46,663 nucleotides of DNA. Source: DATMGU01 sp035555315 (GTDB taxonomy: Bacteria; Pseudomonadota; Alphaproteobacteria; ATCC43930; CGMCC-115725). The translations under genes and the position numbers were made by a program. Below the pieces are notes generated by a model, which saw only the letters and a program-made list of their open reading frames with translations, was not told the DNA's origin and ran no database searches. The stretch lies in assembly GCA_035555315.1 (NCBI GenBank), contig DATMGU010000013.1, forward strand, positions 1-46,663, written 5' to 3'. How positions within the stretch are numbered: position 1 is the first letter of the stretch; the number at the start of each line of letters is the position of its first letter. Of the stretch, positions 1-6,751 are shown in pieces.

Positions 1-1
1 C

Positions 2-220
2 GGTTCGCGTCACGCCCATATGCGGGAATTGCGCGTGCAGAGCGGCGGGAAGCCCTTGCGGGTGTTCTACGCCTTCGATCCGCGCCGGTCGGCCATTCTG
101 CTGATCGGTGGCGACAAGACAGGCGACAAGCGCTTTTACGACCGGATGATCCCGGTGGCCGATGATCTCTATGACGAGCATCTGGCGGAACTGGAGAAGG
201 AGAAAGACGATGGCCGGTAG
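2..220 (+). CDS. HigB/RelE-type toxin, 5' truncated by the window edge
   Basis: C-terminal part of a small type II toxin of the RelE/ParE superfamily (phage Gp49/HigB-like), a family that usually cleaves translated mRNA. The frame is open from base 2 to the TAG at 218-220, so the true start lies outside the window. The visible protein reads HMRELRVQSGGKPLRVFYAFDP and later LLIGGDKTGD, the strand pattern typical of HigB toxins, and ends in a lysine- and glutamate-rich helix. It overlaps the next gene, an XRE antitoxin, by 11 bases, which is the usual toxin-first order of higBA pairs. Family assignment is from motif pattern and context. Activity is inferred. Confidence 0.8.
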   Translation, partial: GSRHAHMRELRVQSGGKPLRVFYAFDPRRSAILLIGGDKTGDKRFYDRMIPVADDLYDEHLAELEKEKDDGR

Positions 221-554
221 GCATTCATTCGCTGAACTGCGCGCCCGCATGTCGCCCGAGGCTCAGGCGGCGGCCGAAGCCGAGGCCATGCGGCTCGACA
301 CGGCAATGGACCTCGCCGAGGTGCGCCGCGCCTTGAAGCTGTCGCAGGAGGAAATCGGCCAGACGCTTCAGATCGGACAGGGCTCCGTCGCCAAGATCGA
401 GAAGCGGGCGGACATGTATGTCAGCACGCTTCGCCGCTTCATCGAAGCGATGGGGGGTGAGTTGGAGATTGTCGCGCGCTTTGCCGACCATGCGGTCAAG
501 ATCAAGAATTTCGCCGATCTTAACGAGAAAGAGCGAACAGAAGACCTACGCTAA
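210..554 (+). CDS. XRE-family antitoxin (HigA-like)
   Basis: Antitoxin partner of the upstream toxin: a DNA-binding protein expected to neutralise the toxin and repress its own promoter. It has 114 residues. A lambda-repressor-type helix-turn-helix lies around residues 35-65 (LKLSQEEIGQTLQIGQGSVAKIEK), followed by a helical tail. The frame opens earlier (162), but the ATG at 210 has a purine-rich ribosome binding site (GGAGAAGGAGA, 193-203) and gives the usual antitoxin length. It overlaps the toxin stop, so translation is probably coupled. About 260 bases follow before the next gene, so the pair looks like a stand-alone module. Confidence 0.85.
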   Translation: MAGRHSFAELRARMSPEAQAAAEAEAMRLDTAMDLAEVRRALKLSQEEIGQTLQIGQGSVAKIEKRADMYVSTLRRFIEAMGGELEIVARFADHAVKIKNFADLNEKERTEDLR

Positions 555-739
555 AACCGCCATGCGCAAGTATTTTTACGCAGTACGGGTGACGATACCA
601 GGGGATATCAGGGGAGACACCTTATCCCGCGTTCGTCCGAGTACGTCTCCTCGATGCCTCAATTTCTCAACCCAACCCAAAACGTAACCCGCGCACCCCA
701 CCCCGCCCTATGCTAAGCTCGGTGATCGTTACGACGTGA

Positions 740-803
740 GAGGCGGAGAACCGCCTCCACAAGGCCGCGCGGAAGCACGGCCTGCACCAACCCGGTGCTT
801 TTT
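740..803 (+). promoter_or_regulatory. Three stacked hairpins in the leader of the Liv-type ABC operon
   Basis: Three perfect stems follow one another just before the ribosome binding site of the binding-protein gene. H1: GAGGCGG (740-746) and CCGCCTC (751-757) around AGAA. H2: AGGCCG (762-767) and CGGCCT (778-783), with an inner GC/GC pair closing a GGAA (GNRA) tetraloop. H3: GCACC (784-788) and GGTGC (794-798), followed at once by five T (799-803). The SD (GGGAGGAAG, 804-812) comes next. H3 plus the T run resembles a short intrinsic terminator. CCTCC of H1 (754-758) can also pair with GGAGG of the SD (805-809), so an attenuation or SD-masking switch is possible. I do not recognise it as a named RNA family. 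Confidence 0.5.
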
Positions 804-815
804 GGGAGGAAGACG

Positions 816-2042
816 ATGCGAAGCAAATTCGTGGTGACGGCGCTCATCGCCGGAACAATCCTGGGCGGCGGGGCCGTCCTCAGCGGCACGACCTGGGCGG
901 CGGACAGCATCAAGATCGGTTTGACCGGGCCGTTCACCGGCGGCTCGTCGTCGATGGGCGTCAGCATGCGCGACGGCGTCAAGCTCGCCGTGACCGAGAT
1001 CAACAAAGCCGGCGGCGTGCTGGGCAAGCAGCTTCAGGTCATCGAGCGGGATGACGAGGCCAAGAACGAAGTCGGCGTGCAGGTCGCCCAGGAGCTGATC
1101 AACAAGGAGCAGGTCGTCGCCACGCTCGGCTACATCAATACCGGCGTGGCGCTGGCCTCGCAGCGCTTCTACCAGGAAGCCGAGATCCCGGTGATCAACA
1201 ACGTCGCGACCGGCTCGGTCATCGCCAGCCAGTTCGTGCCGCCGGAGTTCAAGGCCAACTACGTCTTCCGCACGGCGGCGAACGACCAGATCCAGAGCAC
1301 GATGATCGCGCAGGAAGCGGTCACGCGGCAGAGCTACAAAAAGCCGGCGATCCTTGCGGATGCGACCAATTACGGCCAGCTCGGCATGAAGGATCTGACC
1401 ACGGCGCTGGCAGCGCTCACCGTCAAGCCGGTCGCGGTCGAGAAGTTCAATATCGGCGATACCGACATGACCGCCCAGGTGCTGCGCGCCAAGGAGGCCG
1501 GCGCCGATGTGATCCTGACCTATGCGATCGGCCCGGAACTGGCCCAGATCGCCAATGCCATGGCCAAGCTCGGCTGGAAGGTGCCGATGATCGGCTCCTG
1601 GACCCTGTCGATGTCCAGCTTCATCGATACGGCCGGCCCGAACGGCGACGGCGCCATGATGCCCGAGACCTTCATCCAGCTGCCCAACACGCCCAAGCGC
1701 AAGGCGTTCATCGAGGCCTATCAGCAAACCTACAAGATCGACCGTATCCCCTCGCCGGTCTCGGCGGCGCAGGGCTATGATTCGGTCTATCTGCTGGCGG
1801 CGGCGATCACCCAGGCCAAGAGCACGGATGGCCGCAAGATCCGCGAGGCGCTGGAGAATTTGCAGACCAAGGTCGACGGCGTGGTCACCACCTACGACCA
1901 CCCCTATACCGCGACCGATCACGAGGCGATCAGCGCCAATATCCCGGTCTTCGGCGTGGTGAAGGGCGGCCGCGTGGTGCCGGCCCATCCGGAGGATCTG
2001 GAAGGCGACAAGGTGCTGCGCATGAAGCCGAAATCGACCTGA
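816..2042 (+). CDS. Branched-chain amino acid-type ABC transporter substrate-binding protein
   Basis: Periplasmic binding protein of the LivJ/LivK family (type I fold), which captures a ligand and delivers it to the LivH/LivM permease encoded downstream. It has 408 residues. A Sec signal peptide spans about residues 1-28 (hydrophobic core VTALIAGTILGGGAVL, cleavage near TWA). The mature start IKIGLTGPFTGGSSSMG and the segment DGVKLAVTEINKAGGVLGKQ are typical of the family. A GTG at 795 extends the frame, but the ATG at 816 has the strong SD GGGAGGAAG at 804-812 and was chosen. The ligand cannot be read from sequence: branched-chain amino acids, amides, urea and aromatic acids are all known in this family. 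A perfect hairpin follows the stop codon. Confidence 0.92.
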   Translation: MRSKFVVTALIAGTILGGGAVLSGTTWAADSIKIGLTGPFTGGSSSMGVSMRDGVKLAVTEINKAGGVLGKQLQVIERDDEAKNEVGVQVAQELINKEQVVATLGYINTGVALASQRFYQEAEIPVINNVATGSVIASQFVPPEFKANYVFRTAANDQIQSTMIAQEAVTRQSYKKPAILADATNYGQLGMKDLTTALAALTVKPVAVEKFNIGDTDMTAQVLRAKEAGADVILTYAIGPELAQIANAMAKLGWKVPMIGSWTLSMSSFIDTAGPNGDGAMMPETFIQLPNTPKRKAFIEAYQQTYKIDRIPSPVSAAQGYDSVYLLAAAITQAKSTDGRKIREALENLQTKVDGVVTTYDHPYTATDHEAISANIPVFGVVKGGRVVPAHPEDLEGDKVLRMKPKST

Positions 2043-2053
2043 GCCCCTCCCTT

Positions 2054-2082
2054 CCCCTCTCCGCCCCACCGGCGGAGAGGGG
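2054..2082 (+). promoter_or_regulatory. Perfect 12-bp hairpin between binding-protein and permease genes
   Basis: CCCCTCTCCGCC (2054-2065) and its exact complement GGCGGAGAGGGG (2071-2082) flank the 5-base loop CCACC. No T run follows, so it is not a classical intrinsic terminator. Hairpins at this point in ABC operons commonly protect the upstream mRNA end, so that binding protein exceeds permease, or give partial termination. That role is inferred from position. Confidence 0.65.
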
Positions 2083-2136
2083 CAGATCGAGGCAACGCGC
2101 AGCTTCGTTTCGTCCCCGATTCAACCCGGATACTCC

Positions 2137-3036
2137 ATGGAAATCCTCGCGCAGCTGATCGTCAGCGGTCTCGTCGTCGGCATGATCTACGGGGTCATCG
2201 CCTTCGGGTATCAGCTGACCTTCGCCACGTCGAAAACGCTGAATTTCGGCCAGGGCGAGGCCCTGTCGCTGGGCGCGCTGGTCGGGTTCTCGACCGTGTC
2301 CTTTCTGATCGGCAACTCGGTCGGCGTCGGTTTCGCCTATCTGCTGATGGTGCCGGTCATCCTGCTGTTCGGCCTCGCCCAGGGGGCGGTGGTCGAGCGT
2401 CTGGGCATCCGCCAGGCGATCAAGAACAAGTCTGAATCCGGCTGGATCATGGCGACGATCGCGCTCGGCATCATCTTCCGGAACCTCGCCGAGAATATCT
2501 GGGGCCGCGACGCGCTGAAATTTCCCTCGCCGCTGCCCGAGGCGGCGCTGAGCATCGGGCCGGTCCGCATCCAGCCGATGGAGATCGCGATCGTCGTCGG
2601 CGCCCTCGCCATGATGCTGGCGGTCGAGGTGTTCAACCGGCGCTCGATCTTCGGCAAGGCGGTGGTGGCGACCGCCAATGACCGGGACGCGGCGGGGCTG
2701 ATGGGCATTAATACCGGGCTGGTCATCACCTTCTCCTACGCGCTGTCCTCCATGGCGGCGGCCTTCGCCGGCGTGCTGGTGGCGCCGGTCACGCTGACCG
2801 GGGCGGCGATGGGCGCCGTGCTCGGCCTCAAGGCCTTCGCGGTCGCGATCATCGGCGGGCTGTCCTCGGGCATGGGGATCGTCGTCGGCGGCTTGTTGCT
2901 GGGCATCACCGAAACCTTCACCGGCTATTACATCTCGACCGGCTACAAGGACGTGCCGGGCCTCGTCCTGTTGTTGATCGTGCTGTCGCTGAAGCCTTCG
3001 GGCCTGTTCGGCAAACCGACCATCAAGAAGGTCTGA
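2137..3036 (+). CDS. livH: ABC transporter inner-membrane permease LivH
   Basis: One of two permease subunits of the Liv-type importer in the inner membrane. The 299 residues are mostly hydrophobic segments. Family hallmarks are the N-terminal GLVVGMIYGVIAFGYQLTFA, the LNFGQGEAL motif just after the first helix, a cytoplasmic loop with AVVATANDRDAAGLMGIN that contacts the ATPase, and the C-terminal GGLSSGMGIVVGGLLLGITE. Length is normal. It starts 94 bases after the binding-protein stop, and its own stop lies 4 bases before the ATG of the permease-ATPase fusion, so the two are co-translated. Confidence 0.93.
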   Translation: MEILAQLIVSGLVVGMIYGVIAFGYQLTFATSKTLNFGQGEALSLGALVGFSTVSFLIGNSVGVGFAYLLMVPVILLFGLAQGAVVERLGIRQAIKNKSESGWIMATIALGIIFRNLAENIWGRDALKFPSPLPEAALSIGPVRIQPMEIAIVVGALAMMLAVEVFNRRSIFGKAVVATANDRDAAGLMGINTGLVITFSYALSSMAAAFAGVLVAPVTLTGAAMGAVLGLKAFAVAIIGGLSSGMGIVVGGLLLGITETFTGYYISTGYKDVPGLVLLLIVLSLKPSGLFGKPTIKKV

Positions 3037-3040
3037 GTTG

Positions 3041-5068
3041 ATGTCGCTAAGAACCTTGGGCGTGCTGCTCGGCCTCGCCGCGATCGCGGCCGGCCCGTTC
3101 CTGATCGCCAGCCCGTATTACCTGCACATCATCGTCACCATCGCGATCTACTCGATCGTGGTGCTCGGGCTCGACGTGGTGTTCGGCTATACCGGCGAGG
3201 TGTCGATCGGCCACGCGGCGCTGTTCGGCATCGGCGCCTATACCACCGGCTGCCTGCTGATGCATTTCAACATCGGCCTCGGCCCGTCGCTGATCCTGGC
3301 GCCGATCGTGGCGGCCGGCTTCGGGCTGGTGCTGGCGCTGCCGGCGCTGCGCGTCACCGGCCCGTACCTCGCCATGGTGACCTTGGCCTTCGGCACCATC
3401 GTGCAGATCCTGATCAACGAGACGGTCGACCTCACCAACGGGCCGCTGGGCATCAAGCTCAACACGCCGCTGGTGTTCGATTGGCGCGATTGGGGCGATG
3501 CGCTGCCGCTCTTCGACATGTCGCTGAAGCGCATGAAGGAGGTGCAGTACTACTACATCGTGATGGCGGTGCTGGTCGCGACCATCCTGGTCGTCAACCG
3601 CATCCTCGCCTCGTATCTGGGCCGTGCCTTCGAAGCGTTGCGCGACAGCCCGATCGCCTCGGACTGCATGGCGGTCAGCGTCTACAAGTACAAGGTCTAC
3701 GCCTTCGTCACGAGTGCCGCCTTCGCCGGGCTGGGCGGGGCGCTGTTCGCCTATTCCGAACAGTATATCGCGCCGAACAATTTCAGCTTCGACCTGTCGA
3801 TCCAGTTCCTGCTCGCGGTCACCATGGGCGGGCGCAAATCCCGCCTCGGCCCGATCCTGGGGGCGGCGATCGTCGTGTTCCTGCCCAACCTGCTCGCCGA
3901 TATCAGCCTGTTCCGCACGCTCGCCCTGGTGGTGGCCGTGGTCGCGGTGGCGGGCGGCGTCGTCACCATGATCCGCGCCCCGGAAAACCGCTGGCGCGCG
4001 GTCATGCCCATGGTGCTGTGCGTGCTGTTCTACGGCTTCGCGCTCAGCTTGCGCAGCATCACCGACTACAAGCTCACCGTGTTCGGCCTGATGATCCTGT
4101 TCGTCGTCTACTACCTGCCCGACGGCATCGTCGGCGCGGCGAAGAAGCTGCTCGCCAGCCTCAATCCCGCCTGGGTGCGCCTACATGCCGTAATCGAGGC
4201 GACCGGCGACGCCGCCGGGACTTTTGTCCAGGGTGCCGGTGTCCAGGGTGCTGGCGTCCAGGGTGCTGGCGTCCAGGGTTCCGGCGGCGAGGGGGAGGTC
4301 CTGCTCGACGTCAAGGGCGTCGTCATGCAGTTCGGCGGGTTGCGCGCGCTCAACGAGGTCGATCTCGCGGTCAAGGCCGGCACGATCCACGGGCTGATTG
4401 GCCCGAACGGCTCGGGCAAGAGCACCATGATGAATGTGCTGACCGGCATCTATGTGCCCACCGGCGGCGCCATCGGCTTCGCCGGGCGCTCCATCGCCGG
4501 CTTGAAGTCGCCGGAGATCGCCGGTCGCGGCATCGCGCGGACCTTCCAGAACGTGCAGCTGTTCGGCGAGTTGACGCTGATCGAGAACGTCTTGGTCGGC
4601 CTGCATCACACCTACCGGTCCGGCTTCCACGACGTGGCGCTGCGCACGCCGCGCGCGGTGCGCGAGGAGGCGGCCGCCCGCCGCCGCGCCGCCGGCATCC
4701 TCGCCTTCGTCGGCCTCGCGGATCTCGCCAACGAGGCGGCGCACAACCTGCCCTACGGCAAGCAGCGCCTGCTCGAAATCGGCCGCGCCCTGGCCCTCGA
4801 CCCCAGGCTGCTGCTGCTCGACGAGCCCGCCGCCGGCCTGACGGCACCGGACATCAAGGAGCTGGTGCGGATCGTCCGCAAGATCCGCGACCAGGGCATC
4901 ACCGTGATCCTGATCGAGCACCACATGGATGTCGTCATGAGCGTCTGCGACCGCGTGACGGTGCTCGATTTCGGCCAGAAGATCGCCGAGGGCAAGCCCG
5001 CCGAGGTGCAAGCCGACCCCCGCGTCGTCGAAGCCTATCTCGGTGGCGCGGTCTCGGACGCGGCATGA
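3041..5068 (+). CDS. livM-livG: LivM permease fused to LivG ATP-binding protein
   Basis: A single 675-residue polypeptide carries the second permease subunit and the first ATPase, normally separate proteins. Residues about 1-375 are LivM-like: the first helices, then GYTGEVSIGHAALFGIGAY, and the loop EALRDSPIASDCMAVSVYKYK. Residues 396-415 are four VQGAG-type repeats encoded by a 15-bp tandem repeat. From about 422 to the end is a LivG ATPase with Walker A GPNGSGKST, the IARTFQNVQLF loop, signature LPYGKQRLLEIGRAL, Walker B LLLLDEPAAGL and switch histidine IEHHMD. A TTG at 3038 precedes the ATG at 3041; the ATG was preferred. The stop overlaps the livF start. The fusion would fix one LivG to one LivM. 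Confidence 0.92.
   Translation: MSLRTLGVLLGLAAIAAGPFLIASPYYLHIIVTIAIYSIVVLGLDVVFGYTGEVSIGHAALFGIGAYTTGCLLMHFNIGLGPSLILAPIVAAGFGLVLALPALRVTGPYLAMVTLAFGTIVQILINETVDLTNGPLGIKLNTPLVFDWRDWGDALPLFDMSLKRMKEVQYYYIVMAVLVATILVVNRILASYLGRAFEALRDSPIASDCMAVSVYKYKVYAFVTSAAFAGLGGALFAYSEQYIAPNNFSFDLSIQFLLAVTMGGRKSRLGPILGAAIVVFLPNLLADISLFRTLALVVAVVAVAGGVVTMIRAPENRWRAVMPMVLCVLFYGFALSLRSITDYKLTVFGLMILFVVYYLPDGIVGAAKKLLASLNPAWVRLHAVIEATGDAAGTFVQGAGVQGAGVQGAGVQGSGGEGEVLLDVKGVVMQFGGLRALNEVDLAVKAGTIHGLIGPNGSGKSTMMNVLTGIYVPTGGAIGFAGRSIAGLKSPEIAGRGIARTFQNVQLFGELTLIENVLVGLHHTYRSGFHDVALRTPRAVREEAAARRRAAGILAFVGLADLANEAAHNLPYGKQRLLEIGRALALDPRLLLLDEPAAGLTAPDIKELVRIVRKIRDQGITVILIEHHMDVVMSVCDRVTVLDFGQKIAEGKPAEVQADPRVVEAYLGGAVSDAA
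4226..4285 (+). repeat. 15-bp tandem repeat, four units, in the LivM-LivG linker
   Basis: Units at 4226-4240, 4241-4255, 4256-4270 and 4271-4285 are built on GTCCAGGGTGCTGGC. Units 2 and 3 are identical; 1 and 4 differ by a few bases. The repeat is in frame and encodes VQGAG three times, then VQGSG: a flexible glycine-rich linker between membrane and ATPase domains. Expansion by replication slippage would keep the frame. Confidence 0.95.
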
Positions 5069-5823
5069 TGGGGACCCCCATGCCGGCCCCCGCGCTTCCC
5101 ATGCTCAGCGTCGAAAACCTCGTCGCCGGCTATGGCAAGGTCGAGGTCCTGCACGGCATCGACATCGCCGTGCCGGAAGGCGCGCTGGTGACGCTGATCG
5201 GTTCGAACGGCGCCGGCAAGACGACGACGCTGCGCGCGCTCACCGGCATGATCAAACCCACCTCCGGCTCGATCAAGCTCGGCGGCGCCGAGATCGCCGG
5301 CCTGCCGTCCTATCTCATCACGCGGCGCGGCGTGGCGCACTCGCCCGAGGGACGGCGCATCTTCCCGACCCAGTCCGTGACCGACAACCTCCTGCTCGGC
5401 GCCTTCCCGCGGCTCACCGGGGCGCGGCCGAGGGGCGACGTCAAGGCCGATATGGCGGCCATGTTCGAGCGCTTTCCCCGCCTCGCCGAGCGACGCGCGC
5501 AGCTCGCCGGGACCCTGTCCGGCGGGGAACAGCAGATGCTCGCGATCGCCCGCGCGCTGATGCTGCGCCCCCAGGTGCTGTTCCTGGACGAGCCCTCGAT
5601 GGGCCTGGCGCCGCGTCTCGTCGAGGAAGTCTTCAGGACCATCGCCGATCTGAAGCGCGAGAAGATCACCATGCTGCTGGTGGAACAATTCGCCGCCGCG
5701 GCGCTCGACGTCGCCGATTACGGCTATGTCCTGGAGAACGGCCGGCTCACCGGGGCGGGAGAGGCCTCGGCGCTGAAGAACGACCCCGCCGTGCGCGCGG
5801 CCTATCTCGGCAAGGCGCATTAG
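5065..5823 (+). CDS. livF: ABC transporter ATP-binding protein LivF
   Basis: Second ATPase of the Liv-type importer, expected to pair with the LivG domain on the cytoplasmic face. It has 252 residues with Walker A GSNGAGKTT, the Q-loop region SPEGRRIFPTQSV typical of LivF, signature LSGGEQQMLAIARAL, Walker B VLFLDEPSMGLAP and a LVEQ switch segment. Two adjacent ATGs (5065, 5068) could start it. The first overlaps the fusion gene's TGA by four bases (ATGA), implying translational coupling. It is the last gene of the importer operon, followed by an 80-base gap to a secreted hydrolase. Confidence 0.93.
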   Translation: MMGTPMPAPALPMLSVENLVAGYGKVEVLHGIDIAVPEGALVTLIGSNGAGKTTTLRALTGMIKPTSGSIKLGGAEIAGLPSYLITRRGVAHSPEGRRIFPTQSVTDNLLLGAFPRLTGARPRGDVKADMAAMFERFPRLAERRAQLAGTLSGGEQQMLAIARALMLRPQVLFLDEPSMGLAPRLVEEVFRTIADLKREKITMLLVEQFAAAALDVADYGYVLENGRLTGAGEASALKNDPAVRAAYLGKAH

Positions 5824-5840
5824 CCGCGGGCCGCTCCCGC

Positions 5841-5870
5841 TTGACGGTTCGTGCCGGGATGCAGCATAGC
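5841..5870 (+). promoter_or_regulatory. Possible promoter of the SGNH hydrolase gene
   Basis: TTGACG (5841-5846) matches the -35 consensus in five of six bases. CATAGC (5865-5870), 18 bases on, is a weak -10. It lies in the 80-base gap after livF and upstream of the ribosome binding site (GGAAGGAAAG, ending near 5894). A small hairpin (GCAGCA/TGCTGC, 5861-5877) overlaps the -10 and could be an operator or chance. Confidence 0.35.
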
Positions 5871-5903
5871 GTGCTGCCATCCTCGGAAGGAAAGCGGTCA
5901 GCC

Positions 5904-6662
5904 ATGGTGTTGCCGGCGATACTCTCGCTCTCGTTGATGCTGCCGGGAATGACCGCGCCCGGCGGCGGGGTTCCGCCGTTCATGCCCATCGCCGCCCCCC
6001 AAGAAGCCGCGATCCCCCCCTGGGAGGCCGCCCCCCGGGATCATGACCCGACATCGCCCGCCTGGATGACCCTGCACGAGGATCTGGTGGCCGGCATCCG
6101 CTCGGCACCGCCGCCCGATCTCCTGTTCATCGGCGATTCGATCACCGCGCAGTGGCAGCGGCAGGGTCTGCCGGTCTGGCAAAAGGCGTTCGCGCCGCGC
6201 AAGGCGTTCGGCCTCGGCATCAACGGCGACACCACGCAAAGCGTGCTGTGGCGCCTCGATCATGGCGAGGTCGACGGGATCGCCCCCCGCGTCACGGTGC
6301 TGCTGATCGGCACCAACAACATCCGCCACGCCTCGGCGCGCGACGTGGTGCGCGGCATCGAGGCGGTCGCCGCCGCGATTCGCCACAAGCTGCCGGGGAC
6401 CAAGCTGGTGGTGCTGGGGCTGTTCCCGCGCAGCCTGCGCGCCGACGACTCGCTGCGGCTCAAGGTCAACGCGGTCAACACGATCCTGGCGCGGGTCGAT
6501 CTCGGCCGGCAGGCGCGGTATCTCGACATCGGCACCAGCTTTCTCGACCGGAACGGCACGCTGCCGAAATCGATCATGGCGGACGGGCTGCACCCGACCG
6601 AGAGGGGCTACGAGGTCTGGGCCGCGGCATTGGCGCCGACTCTGGACAGCCTGCTGCGCTGA
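5904..6662 (+). CDS. Secreted SGNH/GDSL-type hydrolase
   Basis: Esterase or deacylase of the SGNH superfamily, closest in motif layout to the platelet-activating-factor acetylhydrolase-like bacterial group. It has 252 residues. The N-terminus (hydrophobic residues about 3-18, then a Pro/Ala-rich stretch) looks like a signal peptide or anchor. Block I is FIGDSITAQW with catalytic Ser79. Block II is GINGDTTQSVLWRL, block III GTNN, and block V DGLHP with Asp227 and His230 of the triad. Start chosen at the ATG with SD GGAAGG; an earlier in-frame ATG would remove the signal-like start. Substrate unknown. The stop codon lies inside a 30-bp tandem duplication. Confidence 0.85.
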   Translation: MVLPAILSLSLMLPGMTAPGGGVPPFMPIAAPQEAAIPPWEAAPRDHDPTSPAWMTLHEDLVAGIRSAPPPDLLFIGDSITAQWQRQGLPVWQKAFAPRKAFGLGINGDTTQSVLWRLDHGEVDGIAPRVTVLLIGTNNIRHASARDVVRGIEAVAAAIRHKLPGTKLVVLGLFPRSLRADDSLRLKVNAVNTILARVDLGRQARYLDIGTSFLDRNGTLPKSIMADGLHPTERGYEVWAAALAPTLDSLLR

Positions 6663-6703
6663 CGCTTCGCTGGGGACAGCCTGCCGCGCCGACGCCTCGC
6701 TGG
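6644..6703 (+). repeat. 30-bp tandem duplication spanning a stop codon
   Basis: Bases 6644-6673 and 6674-6703 match at 27 of 30 positions. All three differences are T in the first copy and C in the second. The first copy holds the last codons and the TGA (6660-6662) of the SGNH hydrolase; in the second the TGA is CGA. It lies upstream of the next gene's start. Confidence 0.95.
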
Positions 6704-6751
6704 CACCGAAATTGCGCGTATGCCGGCATGGTCAGTCATCAGGGGTGCGCC

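Noticed and set aside
740..803. Amino-acid leader-peptide attenuator
   Set aside because: I found no short open frame with clustered Leu, Ile or Val codons before H3. A structured RNA or SD switch fits better, though attenuation by other means is not excluded.
3481..5064. Upstream extension of the livF frame across the LivM-LivG gene
   Set aside because: The extension is Arg/Gly/Pro-rich noise in another frame. LivF starts at the ATGA overlap at 5065.
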